Source of the DNA: Pseudomonadota bacterium
GTDB lineage: Bacteria > Pseudomonadota > Alphaproteobacteria > Rhizobiales > Xanthobacteraceae
Direction: 5' to 3'
Length of the DNA: 64,000 nt
Assembly: GCA_023451825.1 (NCBI GenBank)
Contig: JAEXYA010000004.1
Location: forward strand, 1-64,000
The notes beneath the pieces were generated by a model. It was not told the origin of the DNA. It ran no database searches and saw nothing but the letters and a program-made list of their open reading frames with translations. The translations under genes were made by a program, and so were the position numbers. Shown here in pieces: positions 51,985-59,110 of this stretch (its first letter is position 1; each line of letters starts with the position of its first letter).

Positions 51985-52345
51985 ATTTCTCCCCTCGACA
52001 CGTGAGGGGAGGTGGCACGCCGCAAGGCGCGTTGGGTAGCTTTTGACGCTGCTCCTGCCTGCTGGATCGCCAGCAAACCCGAGCCGCGCAACGCCTTACG
52101 GCGCGCCACCGCGACGTCTTTTTGGTCGAAGGACCGTTCTTCCGGGTACTGGGCGCTCTCCCGCAGGAGAGCCATCCGACAGGTTTCCCTGCCTTCGCCC
52201 GCACCGCGTCCAGCCGCGCTAGCGGCAGACCCCCGTAGTGGGGTCGGACGGTTGCCCTCGACCACCCGAGTGCGTGAGGCCGCGTGAGCCTCCCGCCCGC
52301 AGGCGCCGCATCCCGCTCCGCCCAAAAGACGCCTCATGAGAGCGC
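51985..52345 (-). ncRNA. Candidate structured noncoding RNA or dispersed element
   Basis: About 360 bases with a dense series of short perfect hairpins: 51989-52011 (CTCCCCTC/GAGGGGAG), 52061-52074 (GCTGG/CCAGC), 52155-52172 (GCTCTCC/GGAGAGC), 52182-52193 (CAGG/CCTG), 52213-52226 (GCCGC/GCGGC) and 52228-52245 (GACCCC/GGGGTC). Read on the minus strand, two loops become stable RNA tetraloops: GAAA closed by CAGG/CCTG and TGCG (UNCG type) closed by C-G. This suggests the minus strand is the RNA. An open frame of 135 codons also runs through it (51930-52337, minus) but is Arg/Ala/Gly-rich and unconvincing as protein. No known RNA family was recognised. Confidence 0.4.
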
Positions 52346-52432
52346 CCCTCGCGAACGAGACAGACGGGATATGGATGAGGATGGGAATTTTGTCAAGAAC
52401 GAAATAAGAACAAGGGGCGGCGCGCCTCTTTT

Positions 52433-52592
52433 CCCTCCCCGGAGCGCAGCGAAGGGGGAGGGTGGATCGAAGCGAGCGTTCAGCGAGCTTTGAGACGGGT
52501 GGGGTGCTTCCCCAAGCTCTGTCCTGCCGTGGGGATAGACCCCATCCCCGCCTATCGGCGGACCCTCCCCATTCGCTGCGCTCCGGGGAGGG
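52433..52592. repeat. Large inverted repeat, family F, before glyA
   Basis: Perfect 21-base arms: one begins CCCTCCCCGGAGCG at 52433-52453, the other ends CGCTCCGGGGAGGG at 52572-52592. The spacer contains smaller GGGG/CCCC hairpins (GTGGGGATAGACCCCATCCC). One copy in the window. Confidence 0.85.
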
Positions 52593-52662
52593 ACGCCATC
52601 GGCTTTTGCAATCGCCGCATCTTTCGCCGCCCGCCTAAATCTTGTCTCACCCCGCCAAATCC

Positions 52663-52691
52663 TTGGACCCTCTCGCCAGATATGGTATCCG
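52663..52691 (+). promoter_or_regulatory. Possible glyA promoter
   Basis: TTGGAC (52663-52668) and TATCCG (52686-52691) are separated by 17 bases; the -10 is weak. Transcription from here would give a leader of about 70 bases. No recognised riboswitch is apparent in 52600-52765. Confidence 0.35.
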
Positions 52692-52765
52692 GGCGCAGTT
52701 CCTGACCACCACCCGAGACCGCCCGATCCCTGCCTCTCAGGCCGCGGCGGTGGAGATATCCCCTG

Positions 52766-54055
52766 ATGACCAGTTCGGCCCAAAACGCCTCGTTTTTCTC
52801 TGCCTCGCTGGCCTCGGCCGATCCGGAAATCGCCGATGCCATCCGCGGCGAACTCGGTCGCCAGCGTCATGAGATCGAACTGATCGCGTCGGAAAACATC
52901 GTCAGCCGCGCCGTGCTGGAAGCGCAGGGCTCGGTGATGACCAACAAATATGCCGAAGGCTATCCGGGCGCGCGCTATTATGGCGGCTGCGAATTCGTCG
53001 ATATCGCCGAGAACCTGGCCATCGAACGCGCGAAGAAACTGTTCGGCGCGCAGTTCGCGAACGTGCAGCCGAATTCCGGTAGCCAGATGAACCAGGCGGT
53101 GTTCCTGGCCCTGCTGCAGCCCGGCGACACGTTCATGGGCCTCGACCTCGCGGCTGGTGGCCATCTCACCCACGGTTCGCCCGTCAACATGTCCGGCAAG
53201 TGGTTCAAGCCCGCGCATTACACCGTGCGCGAGGACGACCAGCTCCTCGACATGGATGCCATCGCCAAGCAGGCCGAGGAAGTGAAGCCGAAGCTGATCA
53301 TTGCCGGCGGCTCCGCCTATTCGCGCGCCTGGGACTTCAAGCGCTTCCGCGAGATCGCCGACAGCGTCGGCGCCTATCTGCTCGTGGACATGGCGCATTT
53401 CGCCGGTCTCGTCGCCGGCGGCGTGCATGAATCGCCGGTGCCGCATGCGCATGTGGTCACCACGACCACGCACAAGTCGCTGCGCGGCCCGCGCGGCGGC
53501 CTCATCCTCACCAATGACGAGGCGCTGCACAAGAAGCTGAACTCGGCGATCTTCCCGGGCCTGCAGGGCGGCCCGCTGATGCATGTCATCGCCGCCAAGG
53601 CCGTGGCCTTCAAGGAAGCGCTGCAGCCGGAATTCAAAACCTACGCGGCAAACGTCGTCGCCAATGCCAAGGCGCTGGCCGAGACGCTGGTGGCGCAGGG
53701 CTTCAACATTGTGTCGGGCGGCACCGACAACCATCTGATGCTCGTGGACCTCAGGCCGAAGGGCCTGAAGGGCAATGTGTCGGAGAAGGCGCTCGTGCGC
53801 GCCGGCCTCACCTGCAACAAGAACGGCGTGCCGTTCGACCCCGAAAAGCCGTGGGTGACGTCGGGCATCCGTCTCGGCACGCCTGCTGCGACCACGCGCG
53901 GCTTCGGCACCGAGGAGTTTAAGCAGGCCGGCGAATTCATCGCCGAAGTGCTGAGCGCGGTGGCTCAGTCGGGTGATGGCAGCGCGCCGCTGGTGGAAGC
54001 TTCGGTGAAGGAGAAGGTGAAGGCGCTGACGGATCGGTTCCCGATCTATCAGTAA
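52766..54055 (+). CDS. glyA: Serine hydroxymethyltransferase
   Basis: PLP enzyme converting serine and tetrahydrofolate to glycine and methylene-THF. The 429-residue sequence has RQRHEIELIASENIVSRAVL, TNKYAEGYPGARYYGGCEFV, the PLP site VVTTTTHKSLRGPRGG (Lys about 235) and TSGIRLGTPAATTRGFGTEE. The N-terminal 15 residues (TSSAQNASFFSASLA) are a typical variable lead. It is first in the glyA-nrdR-rib cluster and supplies one-carbon units also needed for purN. A family A repeat follows. Confidence 0.98.
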   Translation: MTSSAQNASFFSASLASADPEIADAIRGELGRQRHEIELIASENIVSRAVLEAQGSVMTNKYAEGYPGARYYGGCEFVDIAENLAIERAKKLFGAQFANVQPNSGSQMNQAVFLALLQPGDTFMGLDLAAGGHLTHGSPVNMSGKWFKPAHYTVREDDQLLDMDAIAKQAEEVKPKLIIAGGSAYSRAWDFKRFREIADSVGAYLLVDMAHFAGLVAGGVHESPVPHAHVVTTTTHKSLRGPRGGLILTNDEALHKKLNSAIFPGLQGGPLMHVIAAKAVAFKEALQPEFKTYAANVVANAKALAETLVAQGFNIVSGGTDNHLMLVDLRPKGLKGNVSEKALVRAGLTCNKNGVPFDPEKPWVTSGIRLGTPAATTRGFGTEEFKQAGEFIAEVLSAVAQSGDGSAPLVEASVKEKVKALTDRFPIYQ

Positions 54056-54072
54056 GGGAAGTCACTCTTTGT

Positions 54073-54149
54073 CGTCATTGCGAGGAGCGAAGCGACGAAG
54101 CAATCCAGTTCTTTGCTTTCTGGATTGCTTCGCTTCGCTCGCAATGACG
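54073..54149. repeat. Palindromic repeat, family A, copy 3
   Basis: CGTCATTGCGAGGAGCGAAG ... CTTCGCTTCGCTCGCAATGACG, with GCAATCCAG/CTGGATTGC inside. It lies between glyA and nrdR. The nrdR ATG is 13 bases after its end. Confidence 0.87.
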
Positions 54150-54162
54150 GGGGAATAGGTTC

Positions 54163-54645
54163 ATGCGCTGCCCGAACTGCAACAGCCTCGATACGCAGGT
54201 GAAGGACTCGCGGCCCACCGAGGATTCCTCGGTGATCCGCCGGCGGCGCGTGTGCATCGCCTGCAATTTCCGCTTCACCACTTTCGAGCGCGTGCAGCTG
54301 CGCGAGCTCACGGTGATCAAGCGCAATGGCCGCCGGGTGCCGTTCGATCGCGACAAGCTGGTGCGCTCGCTGTCGATCTCGCTGCGCAAGCGTCCGGTGG
54401 AGCCGGAAAAGGTCGAGACCATGGTCTCGGCCATCGTGCGCGAACTGGAAAGCGGCGGCGAGGCGGAGGTGTCGTCGGAGGCGATCGGCGAGATCGTGAT
54501 GGAGCATCTGCGCGTGCTCGACGACGTCGCCTATGTCCGCTTCGCCTCGGTCTATCGCGATTTTCGCGAGGCCAAGGATTTTGAGGCGCTGCTCGGTGAA
54601 CTCCACACCGACGAGGATGGTCGGCCCACGCCGATACGCAAATGA
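54163..54645 (+). CDS. nrdR: Transcriptional repressor NrdR
   Basis: ATP/dATP-responsive repressor of ribonucleotide reductase genes. The 160-residue sequence has an N-terminal zinc ribbon with four cysteines (MRCPNCNSLDTQVKDSR and RRRRVCIACNFRFTTFERVQ), then the ATP-cone domain (about 48-138; LTVIKRNGRRVPFDRDKLVR, SEAIGEIVMEHLRVLDDVAY). The glyA-nrdR-ribD order is conserved in Alphaproteobacteria. Its stop overlaps the ribD start as ATGA. Confidence 0.97.
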   Translation: MRCPNCNSLDTQVKDSRPTEDSSVIRRRRVCIACNFRFTTFERVQLRELTVIKRNGRRVPFDRDKLVRSLSISLRKRPVEPEKVETMVSAIVRELESGGEAEVSSEAIGEIVMEHLRVLDDVAYVRFASVYRDFREAKDFEALLGELHTDEDGRPTPIRK

Positions 54646-55808
54646 TCTTCCGCATCCTGGAAGATCAGCACAGACAAAAGTTTGAAGACGCGAAAGCGCA
54701 AAGATCGGCGGATGACTTCCGCTACATGCAGCTCGCTCTGACGCTCGGCCGTCGCGGGCAGGGGCGGACATGGCCGAACCCGGCGGTGGGCGCTGTCGTC
54801 GTCAAGGACGGCATGATCATCGGCCGTGGCTGGACGCAGCCCGGCGGACGCCCGCATGCGGAGCCGGTGGCGCTGGCGCAAGCAGGCGAAGCTGCGCGCG
54901 GCGCGACGCTTTATGTAACGCTGGAGCCTTGCTCGCATTTCGGCAAGTCGCCGCCATGTGCGGATGCGATCGTCGCGGCCGGCATCGCGCGTGTCGTCGC
55001 TGCCGTTGAAGATCCCAATCCCGAGGTTGCCGGACAAGGCCATGCACGGCTTCGTGCGGCAGGCATCAAGGTCGATGTCGGACTGTGTGCGGACGAAGCC
55101 GCGCGCGATCACGCCGGGCATTTCCGCCGCATTCGCGAAAAGCGTCCGCATGTGGTGCTGAAGCTCGCGGTGTCGCCGGACGGCAAGATCGCTGCGGATG
55201 GCCACAAGCCTGTCGCCGTGACGGGCGAGCGCGTGCGGTCGCGCGTGCATCTGCTCCGGGCGCAATGCGATGCGATTTCGGTGGGGATCGGCACTGTCAA
55301 AGCCGATGATCCCGAACTGACCTGTCGTTTGCCGGGCATGATGAAACGTTCGCCGGTGCGTGTGGTGCTGGACCGTGCGCTGCGCATCTCGGGCAACAGC
55401 AGGCTCGTGCATTCCGCCCGCACGACACCGCTCTGGGTGATGACCTCGGACATCGCCGAAGCACCTGCCGCGATGGCGCTGGGCGCCGCGGGCGCGCAGG
55501 TGTTGCGCGTGCCGGCGGTGACATCGCCGGTGCCGGGGCTGGATTTGCCGGCGGTGCTGCATAGCTTGGCAGAGAAAGGCATCACCAAGCTGATGGTGGA
55601 AGGCGGCGCGAAGGTGGCGTCGTCTTTTGTCAGCGCCGGGCTTGTCGATGAGGTCTGGCTGTTCCAGGGGGCGAATGAAATCGGCGCGGGCGGTGTCAAC
55701 GCGCTGGATGCATTGCCGCTATCAGCCATCACCGGGTCGCCGGAGTTTGTGGCGCGTGGTAGCGAGACGATAGAGAACGATACGCTCACGATTTATGAGC
55801 GCACCTGA
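54642..55808 (+). CDS. ribD: Bifunctional riboflavin deaminase-reductase RibD
   Basis: Second and third steps of riboflavin synthesis. The N-terminal deaminase domain has the zinc site HAEPVALAQAGEAARG (His-Ala-Glu) and EPCSHFGKSPPCADAIV (two cysteines). The C-terminal reductase domain (about 170-388) has VVLKLAVSPDGKIAADGHKP, ISVGIGTVKADDPELTCRLP and KLMVEGGAKVASSFVSAGLV. The first 28 residues (MIFRILEDQHRQKFEDAKAQ...) are unusual; the deaminase core starts at Met 29 (54726), so the true start may be there, but 54642 overlaps the nrdR stop as ATGA. Confidence 0.95.
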   Translation: MIFRILEDQHRQKFEDAKAQRSADDFRYMQLALTLGRRGQGRTWPNPAVGAVVVKDGMIIGRGWTQPGGRPHAEPVALAQAGEAARGATLYVTLEPCSHFGKSPPCADAIVAAGIARVVAAVEDPNPEVAGQGHARLRAAGIKVDVGLCADEAARDHAGHFRRIREKRPHVVLKLAVSPDGKIAADGHKPVAVTGERVRSRVHLLRAQCDAISVGIGTVKADDPELTCRLPGMMKRSPVRVVLDRALRISGNSRLVHSARTTPLWVMTSDIAEAPAAMALGAAGAQVLRVPAVTSPVPGLDLPAVLHSLAEKGITKLMVEGGAKVASSFVSAGLVDEVWLFQGANEIGAGGVNALDALPLSAITGSPEFVARGSETIENDTLTIYERT

Positions 55809-55811
55809 CTC

Positions 55812-55953
55812 CGTCCCTCCCGCCTGAACGCAATTGCGTTCAGGCTGAGGTGAGGAGCGTGCTCTTGCGCGCGTCTCGAACCATGAGATGGCTGGGCTCT
55901 GAGCTTGCCGCCATCCTTCGAGACGCCGCTTCGCGGCTCCTCAGGATGAGGGA
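55812..55953. repeat. Palindromic repeat, family D, copy 4
   Basis: GTCCCTCCCGCC ... AGGTGAGGAGCG ... GTCTCGAACCATGAG, then CCATCCTTCGAGACGCCGC and CCTCAGGATGAGGG. It contains an extra perfect 24-base palindrome at 55822-55845 (half-site GCCTGAACGCAA). It separates ribD from ribE. Confidence 0.75.
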
Positions 55954-55984
55954 TGGAGTGGGTGAGAGGTAGGAAGAGAGTTTC

Positions 55985-56596
55985 ATGTTTACCGGCATTG
56001 TCACCGATATCGGCGAGATCGAAAGCCTGACGCCCGTCGCACAGGGCCAGCTGCACCGGCTGCGCATTGTCTGCGACTACGACCAGACCACCATCGCCGA
56101 CGGCGCGTCGATCGCGAACAATGGAGTTTGCCTCACGGTGGTGTCGTCGGGCACCGCCAACGGCAAGACCTGGTTCGACGTCGATGCCGCCGCGGAGACG
56201 CTGGCGCTGACGACCGCGAAGCACTGGCAGGTCGGCACAAAACTCAATCTCGAGCGCGCGTTGAAAATCGGCGACGAGCTCGGCGGCCATATCGTGGCCG
56301 GCCATGTGGACGGCATCGCCACCATCGTGTCGCGCGAAAACCTGCCGGACATGGCGCGGATCACGTTCCGCACCTCGCGGGATCTGGCCAAGTTCATCGC
56401 CACCAAGGGCTCGATCACGCTGGATGGCGTGTCGCTGACGGTGAACACGGTGTCCGAAGTGGAATTCGCGGTGCTGATCATCCCGCACACCCTGAGCGTG
56501 ACCACGCTGGGCGAGACGTGGCAGGCGGGGGCGGAGGTCAATATCGAGGTCGATCTGATGGCCCGCTATGCGGCGCGGCTGAGCGAGATGAAGTAG
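55985..56596 (+). CDS. ribE: Riboflavin synthase alpha subunit
   Basis: Dismutates two lumazines into riboflavin. The 203-residue sequence is two homologous lumazine-binding barrels: MFTGIVTDIGEIESLTPVAQ with IADGASIANNGVCLTVV, and ELGGHIVAGHVDGIATIVSR with ITLDGVSLTVNTVSEVEFAV. The MFTGIV start and Cys-Leu-Thr motif are diagnostic. Its stop codon TAG (56594-56596) is inside the left end of a family C repeat. Confidence 0.97.
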   Translation: MFTGIVTDIGEIESLTPVAQGQLHRLRIVCDYDQTTIADGASIANNGVCLTVVSSGTANGKTWFDVDAAAETLALTTAKHWQVGTKLNLERALKIGDELGGHIVAGHVDGIATIVSRENLPDMARITFRTSRDLAKFIATKGSITLDGVSLTVNTVSEVEFAVLIIPHTLSVTTLGETWQAGAEVNIEVDLMARYAARLSEMK

Positions 56597-56689
56597 GGCG
56601 GATGAGCGTAGCGTAATCCGCCGGCCGAGTTTGCCTTGACGCTCTGCGGCGGATTACGGCTTCGCCTAATCCGCCCTACGGCCGATAAG
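56593..56689. repeat. Palindromic repeat, family C, copy 2
   Basis: GTAGGGCGGATGAGCG ... CGCCTAATCCGCCCTAC, with GTAATCCGCCGG/CGGCGGATTAC inside. It lies between ribE and ribH and includes the ribE stop codon. Confidence 0.87.
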
Positions 56690-56762
56690 TGCTTGGAATC
56701 CCAACGGGCGCGGCCTAAAACGCTGCCCGAAATGACGTAGATATTGACTGGAACGAGACCCG

Positions 56763-57254
56763 ATGGCCGACCCGCGACGTGCCCCCCTGAAGGACCAGAC
56801 CGACATCACCGGCGCCCGTGCGCTGATCGTCGAGGCCCGGTTCTATGACGATATCCAGGACGCCATGCTGGAGGCCGCCATTGCCGAGCTGAAAGCGGCC
56901 GGCGTCACCCATGACGTTCTCACGGTTCCCGGCGCACTGGAAATCCCGGCGGCGATTGCCATCGCCGTCGATGCTGCCGAAAAGAACGGCAAGCCCTATG
57001 ACTGCGCGGTGGCGCTGGGCTGCGTCGTCCGCGGCGATACCATCCATTTCGAGATCGTCTCCATCGAGTCCTCGCGCGCGTTGATGGACTATTCCGTGCG
57101 CCAGCAGTTCCCGCTCGGCAACGGTATCATCACCGTGAACACCGAAGAGCAGGCCTGGGCCCGCGCCAAGGCGTCCGAATTGAACAAGGGCGGCGATGCC
57201 GCGCGCGCCGCGCTGGCGATGCTGCGCATCAAGCGCCGCCTGGCGAAGGCGTAA
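56763..57254 (+). CDS. ribH: 6,7-dimethyl-8-ribityllumazine synthase
   Basis: Condenses the pyrimidine and butanone phosphate precursors of riboflavin. The 163-residue sequence has the substrate-binding VPGALEIPAAIAIAVD, the catalytic His region CVVRGDTIHFEIVSIESSRA and ALMDYSVRQQFPLGNGIITV. The first 15 residues MADPRRAPLKDQTDI are a variable lead. It is preceded by a family C repeat and followed by nusB after only 5 bases. The enzyme forms icosahedral or pentameric shells. Confidence 0.97.
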   Translation: MADPRRAPLKDQTDITGARALIVEARFYDDIQDAMLEAAIAELKAAGVTHDVLTVPGALEIPAAIAIAVDAAEKNGKPYDCAVALGCVVRGDTIHFEIVSIESSRALMDYSVRQQFPLGNGIITVNTEEQAWARAKASELNKGGDAARAALAMLRIKRRLAKA

Positions 57255-57259
57255 GCGAG

Positions 57260-57751
57260 ATGGCTGAGTTCAAGAAAATCGAGCCGAAAGGCGAGCGCAA
57301 GGCCAACCGCCGCGGCGCGGCCCGTCTCGCCGCCGTGCAGGCGCTCTACCAGATGGATGTGGGCGGCACCGGCATCAATGAAGTGCTGGCCGAATTCGAG
57401 AGCTTCTGGATCGGCAACGAGGTCGAGGGCGAGCAGTATCTGCCGGCGGAAGGCGCGTTCTTCCGCGATGTCGTCTCCGGCGTGCTGCGCGACCAGAAGC
57501 AGCTCGATCCGCTGATCGACGACGTGCTGTCGCGCGGCTGGCCGCTGGCCCGCGTCGAGGCGATTTTGCGCGCGGTGATGCGGGCAGGGGCCTATGAGCT
57601 GCAGCATCGCCGGGACATTCCGGGGCGGGTGATCGTGTCGGAATATGTCGATGTGGCGCATGCCTTCGTGGAGCGCGACGAGACCGGCATGGTGAATGCG
57701 GTGCTGGACCAGATCGGGCGGCAGTACCGGCCGGACGAATTTACGCGCTGA
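57260..57751 (+). CDS. nusB: Transcription antitermination factor NusB
   Basis: RNA-binding factor of rRNA antitermination. The 163-residue all-helical protein has RRGAARLAAVQALYQMDVGG, the conserved start of NusB, and ILRAVMRAGAYELQHRRDIP with VIVSEYVDVAHAFVERDETG, its C-terminal signature. It starts 5 bases after ribH, the usual ribH-nusB coupling in bacteria. thiL follows after a family A repeat. Confidence 0.97.
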   Translation: MAEFKKIEPKGERKANRRGAARLAAVQALYQMDVGGTGINEVLAEFESFWIGNEVEGEQYLPAEGAFFRDVVSGVLRDQKQLDPLIDDVLSRGWPLARVEAILRAVMRAGAYELQHRRDIPGRVIVSEYVDVAHAFVERDETGMVNAVLDQIGRQYRPDEFTR

Positions 57752-57761
57752 CGGTTGCTGC

Positions 57762-57843
57762 CGTCATTGCGAGCGCAGCGAAGCAATCCAGGAGTTCCGG
57801 GCGAAGACTGGATTGCTTCGTCGCTACGCTCCTCGCAATGACG
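57762..57843. repeat. Palindromic repeat, family A, copy 4
   Basis: CGTCATTGCGAGCGCAGCGA ... TCGTCGCTACGCTCCTCGCA then ATGACG. It lies between nusB and thiL. The GGAG ribosome-binding site of thiL begins at its last base. Confidence 0.87.
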
Positions 57844-57853
57844 GAGAAACTGT

Positions 57854-58816
57854 GTGAGCTCGGGCGAAGACAATCTCATCTCCCGCTACTTCGTGCCGCT
57901 GGCCACTGACCCCGGCGCCTTCGGCCTGCGCGATGATGCCGCCGTCCTGAAAGCTGCCGGCCAGGACATCGTCGTCAACACCGACGCCATCGTCGAAGGC
58001 GTGCACTTCCTTCCCGACGATCCTCCCGACACGGTGGCGCGAAAAGCGCTGCGCACAAACCTCTCCGATCTCGCCGCCAAGGGCGCCGAGCCGGCCGGCT
58101 TCGTGCTGACACTGGCGCTGAAATCCCACGACGAGGCGTGGCTCGCCGAACTCGCCCGCGGGCTCGGTGAGGACATCGAGACATATGGCTGCCCGCTACT
58201 CGGCGGCGATACGGTGTCCACACCGGGGCCGCTGATGATCTCTGTCACCGCCTTTGGCCGGTTACCGGAGGGGCGGATCGTGCGCCGCGCTGGCGCGCAG
58301 GTGGGCGACCTGATCGTCGTCACCGGCACCATCGGCGATGCAGCTTTGGGGCTTGCCCTCTTGCAGGGGCGGTTGTCGGCGTCGAATGATGAGCCGCTGA
58401 TCGAGCGTTATCGCGTGCCGCAGCCGCGCTGCGCATTGGCGCGTGCAGTGCGGGATCATGCGACCGCATCCATGGATGTGTCGGACGGCCTGGCCGGTGA
58501 TCTGGCGAAGCTGTGCAAGGTGTCGGGTGTGTCCGCCGTGATCGAGACGGAAACGCTGCCATTGTCGGCGCCGGCGAGCGCGCTGCTGGAGGCCGGCCTG
58601 ATCGAGATCGAAGCGCTGGTGGCCGGCGGTGACGACTACGAAATTCTCTGCACCATGCCGGAGGCGCGCGTGGCGTCCTTCCTGTCGCAGGCGGAAGAGG
58701 CGGGTATTGCTGCGGCTGTGATCGGCGAGATCGTCGCGGGTGATGCGGCACCGCGTTTTGTCGATGGTGCTGGCGAGACAATCGAGCTGAAGCGTCACTC
58801 CTATAGTCACTTCTAG
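57854..58816 (+). CDS. thiL: Thiamine-monophosphate kinase
   Basis: Last step of thiamine diphosphate synthesis. The 320-residue PurM/ThiL-fold kinase has FGLRDDAAVLKAAGQD and VVNTDAIVEGVHFLPD (metal-binding aspartates), LLGGDTVSTPGPLMISVTAF, the ATP-binding GTIGDAALGLALLQ and MDVSDGLAGDLAKLCKVSGV. The start is GTG 57854, with GGAG seven bases before it that partly overlaps the repeat end. nusB-thiL is a frequent pairing. Confidence 0.96.
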   Translation: MSSGEDNLISRYFVPLATDPGAFGLRDDAAVLKAAGQDIVVNTDAIVEGVHFLPDDPPDTVARKALRTNLSDLAAKGAEPAGFVLTLALKSHDEAWLAELARGLGEDIETYGCPLLGGDTVSTPGPLMISVTAFGRLPEGRIVRRAGAQVGDLIVVTGTIGDAALGLALLQGRLSASNDEPLIERYRVPQPRCALARAVRDHATASMDVSDGLAGDLAKLCKVSGVSAVIETETLPLSAPASALLEAGLIEIEALVAGGDDYEILCTMPEARVASFLSQAEEAGIAAAVIGEIVAGDAAPRFVDGAGETIELKRHSYSHF

Positions 58817-58830
58817 GCGCCGCCGCCGCC

Positions 58831-58922
58831 GTAGGATGGGTTGAGCGGAGCGAAAACCCATCACCTTTCCCTGCATCAGGCTCCGCTGATGGGTTTTCGC
58901 GAAGACGCTCAACCCATCCTAC
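58831..58922. repeat. Palindromic repeat, family B, copy 4
   Basis: GTAGGATGGGTTGAGCG ... CGCTCAACCCATCCTAC, with GAAAACCCATCA/TGATGGGTTTTC inside. It lies between thiL and hppA. Confidence 0.88.
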
Positions 58923-59110
58923 GGCTCCGAGCCAGCCTTGAACTACATCCCCTCCAAAATGACTAGCTTCGGCCGTCCGCCGCCGTTGCACGCCGATACC
59001 GATTTTGCCATGCTCACGTTACGAGAGGCCGTCCTCACGTCACAGGCCAGGCCTCCGATCATATGCGCCACCAAACAAGGCGCCGGGCAGGAAGGACTGA
59101 GGCAGATTCC

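Noticed and set aside
51930..52337. 135-codon minus-strand frame in the gap before glyA
   Set aside because: Composition is Arg/Ala/Gly-rich with no ribosome-binding site, and the region is better explained by its hairpins; kept only as part of the structured-element candidate.
51985..52345. RNase P RNA, tmRNA or 4.5S RNA
   Set aside because: The signature sequences of these RNAs (for example GAGGAAAGUCC for RNase P) are absent.
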